This document shows positions 61,650 to 64,000 of a stretch of 64,000 nucleotides of DNA, in pieces (within the stretch, counting starts at the first letter, position 1; the number at the start of each line of letters is the position of its first letter). A program made the position numbers and the translations under genes. This DNA is from Phytoseiulus persimilis (taxonomy: Eukaryota; Arthropoda; Arachnida; Mesostigmata; Phytoseiidae). The stretch is taken from NCBI GenBank assembly GCA_037576195.1, contig CM075101.1:42842001-42906000 (forward strand), in the 5' to 3' direction. The notes beneath the pieces are model-generated. The model worked only from the letters and a program-made list of their open reading frames with translations. It was not told the origin of the DNA and searched no databases.

Positions 61650-63129
61650 CTCTATATTTCTTCAATATCAAAGAAAAAACGGAGGAACACTCGATATCGA
61701 AATGAGACCACTACGAGCTTCCACGCGGATATATATCATGTAAGTCTCGATATTGAATATGATATATATTAGAATATTTATTGTGACCGAGGATTATATT
61801 AGTCTATCTACTATATTCGTAACAATCCCTGGCTATAAATGAGGAGAATGATACAAAGCCGTAACGGTAGGGAACTCGGGGAGAAGGCTTAAAAAAGTCT
61901 CTCTCTTCCACGAACACTTCGCACACCTTTCGAGGCACTTGTCAACTAAGCACAGCACCAAAAAACACGGGGAAAAAGCTCAGAGAAGTCGAATTTTCTC
62001 ACGTACAAATCGCACTCGACGTTTGCTTGACGCAGATCAGAACACGCAAAGCGCTTCTGCCAACGGTTGTTCCCCCGTCTCTCCAACACCCTCGCTCTTT
62101 AAAATTTGAAAGCCGTTGGAATTAGCTCGAGATTGATCGCACTGCCATCTTCCGATAAGTATCGCACGTAGGACTCATGCTCAATTTTACGTGCAGTGAT
62201 TGAAGTCCCTCGGCAAATCCGGAACTCTCCCGTGACGCTTTCCATCCTCAGATCATGTAATTCCGGGCTCGTCAAGTCGATTTTCGCGGTTTACTTCTAT
62301 CCATCTATCATTTCTTCCGCCGTTCTCACCTACTGCCTCGCTGTGGACACTTCAAAGATGGAGGAAGTTCGTCCTCTTGCCAAGTGGCGAAGACGCAGGA
62401 TCAAGGGGCTCCAAACTTTTTGTGTCGCTCGAGTCCTCACTCATGGGATCCTCTGGATTCCGTGCTTTCGAACTGAGCCAGGGAAGCTCGAGATCCAGTG
62501 CAATAAAATTTTCGGTCCGGTTAGGCTCTGGTCGATTCTTCCTCTCAAGAAAAGACTCCACGCCGTCTATGATCAGGAAGAGAAGCTTCCAGATACTACA
62601 AAGCCCTCACAACGTGACTATTCCCTGCGAGAGGCAGTTCACGAGTGTTTTCCCCTTGCTCCACTGTATCAGGACATGGAGCTAAGCTATCGGGGCCGAT
62701 TGTCATCTCTCGAGTACGAACGAAAAGGTCCGACAGAATCTCAATCGACGCTGTTCTCTCCGAGAAGGAAGAATACGGCCATGGGGAAGAAACTACGCAT
62801 CTTTATTCATCAACGATTGCAACGCGGCCTGTATGCTACACCGTGAATCTTCACTTGGCTCCGTAAGTTCAGCCAGCCCGAGTCCACTTGGAGTCTTCCA
62901 TGATGAGACACTGACTTTATCCATCTCAACTCGGTGATCCTCCAAGGCTGTGGCTCAGTCCGGCGCGATTCTCGGGAGGAGGTCATACCCTTCCAATTTC
63001 CCGAATGAAAATTTACCACAGCAGCTATTGCATCAAGTTACAGTCATCGAAGTTGACGTCCTCGGCAATTCATCATGTCTTAATCATGGGATCCTTGAGG
63101 ATTCCTTCATCCCTCGTGGAAGTTCACGG
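61650..63129. other. No recognisable gene
   Basis: A plus-strand ORF of 216 codons (62196-62846) and overlapping smaller ones exist, none resembling a known family. An AT-rich patch lies near 61680-61800, upstream of the MULE copy B start codon, and might include its promoter. Confidence 0.45.
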
Positions 63130-63360
63130 ATTCTCAATTGTGTTTCGCGCCTGGATCGTGCTTGAAATGCTCGGTAGCTCCGCTAGGCTCCCCGCTGTCG
63201 TCGCGGTCTCCCAGCAACAGCTCTCACCGTGCCAGTAGCAGATCGCCGAGCTGGCGGAGACCGCTCTCTCCGAAAATGCGTCCATGTAGTAAACACTGCG
63301 GGCAAAGTTCCTATACCCGTAGGAGGCGGCTTCGATTTGACTAACGGGCGAAACCTAACA
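63130..63360 (-). repeat. Gypsy LTR 5' part
   Basis: On the minus strand it starts TGTTAGGTTTCGCCCG at 63360, as at 34835. It then matches the inverted piece at 47285-47480 (GGTATAGGAACTTTGCCCGC, AGAGCGGTCTCC, GGGAGACCGCGACGACAGCG). Confidence 0.75.
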
Positions 63361-63865
63361 AAGTCCGTGCGGTTTTCTGCCCCGAATTCTACCTTCGGAA
63401 CCGCACGGAACCCGATATATTGAACTTCACCATTCTTCAAAGAAAACTTATACGGGGGAATCGAACACCACTGACCTGCATCTGATGATGAGGGCTCTAT
63501 CACCAGCCTCACTTTCCTTATGGAAGAGGAACTCAGAAGTCTCGACCTCATCGTTGACTTCTTAGGCACCTCTATGATCACACCAGATGAATTTCCCGTG
63601 GGATAATCTGTCTGTCAAACTCATATATTCTCCGACGCGTTCCATCGCGTCAACTCTGCTAAGAGACTAACGGCCGTTTCAGTTCGAACCTGGAGGTTCT
63701 TTTCCCGCCAGAATTACGGGTATACGCTCTAAAATATATTTGCATCTCTCCAGGGGTGATGCCAGCGTTTTATTCCTATGAACACACTCTCTCTCTCTCT
63801 CGAGCACGATTGTCCAGATGGAATCGTCCATTGATCCTTACGAGATTATTGAGAGGTCATTCCGG
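63361..63865. other. No gene; one small hairpin
   Basis: A hairpin TCCGTGCGGTT / AACCGCACGGA spans 63361-63406, next to the LTR start. A CT-microsatellite lies near 63790. No ORF that I recognise. Confidence 0.45.
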
Positions 63866-64000
63866 TACGAGTCTGACTATTCTTTTCAAAAGCTGGAGGG
63901 GTGATTCCGGAACCAATCTGAAAATACTTTCCAAAACGTGGAGGGGTGATTTCGGAACCGATCTGACCATTACTTTCCAAGCCTGGAGGGGTGATTCTGA
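63866..64000 (-). repeat. 45-bp minisatellite, inverted, running off the window
   Basis: Three units read GGAGGGGTGATTCCGGAACC on the plus strand, the complement of the other five loci. The array continues past the window edge. Confidence 0.9.

Noticed and set aside
62196-62846. 216-codon plus-strand ORF as a host gene
   Set aside because: Other ORFs overlap it, no domain or splice context is visible, and an ORF of this length can occur by chance in 64 kb of ~50% GC.

Overview
The window reads as eukaryotic, most likely arthropod and perhaps a mite or tick. The grounds are balanced base composition, intron-bearing transposase genes, and a mix of R1-like and CR1-like LINEs, Pao/BEL, Copia, Gypsy, Tigger, hAT, Transib, Merlin and FLYWCH-MULE elements. 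The species is an inference from this mix. I found no host housekeeping gene, tRNA or rRNA. Almost every recognisable protein belongs to a transposable element, so this looks like a transposon-trapping, heterochromatin-like region.

Layout. 0.2-3.8 kb: a six-exon FLYWCH-MULE transposase gene whose last exon is a Ulp1-type cysteine protease (plus strand). 8.3-19.4 kb: a Copia element broken by a copia-like LTR (TSD CATAG) that holds a CR1-like LINE, and by a ~1.1 kb foldback element that holds a 2.39 kb Tigger. 19.4-26.0 kb: an array of 45-bp minisatellite units split by a full-length R1-like LINE with a 14-bp TSD. 26.7-29.9 kb: a Transib (RAG1-like) fragment between ~490-bp inverted arms, a Merlin fragment and a small TIR element. 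30.5-33.2 kb: a LINE RT fragment and a second MULE copy (C). 33.2-47.5 kb: a decayed Gypsy element that holds an intact, probably recent Pao/BEL element (one 2082-aa ORF, LTRs identical by eye). 47.9-54.6 kb: a hAT transposase split by a two-ORF LINE whose ORF2 carries a restriction-like endonuclease. 55.0-56.1 kb: a second 45-bp array with a solo LTR. 58.3-61.65 kb: a third MULE copy (B) with a 1.5 kb gag-only LTR retrotransposon inserted in one exon. The window ends inside an inverted 45-bp array.

Several nested insertions can be dated relative to each other because removing one element plus one target duplication restores the host reading frame or repeat period. This works for Copia, Gypsy, the 45-bp array, the MULE exon and the foldback palindrome. 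Fourteen of fifteen orientable elements lie on the minus strand, the pattern expected of a one-strand, flamenco-like piRNA cluster. That interpretation needs small-RNA data.
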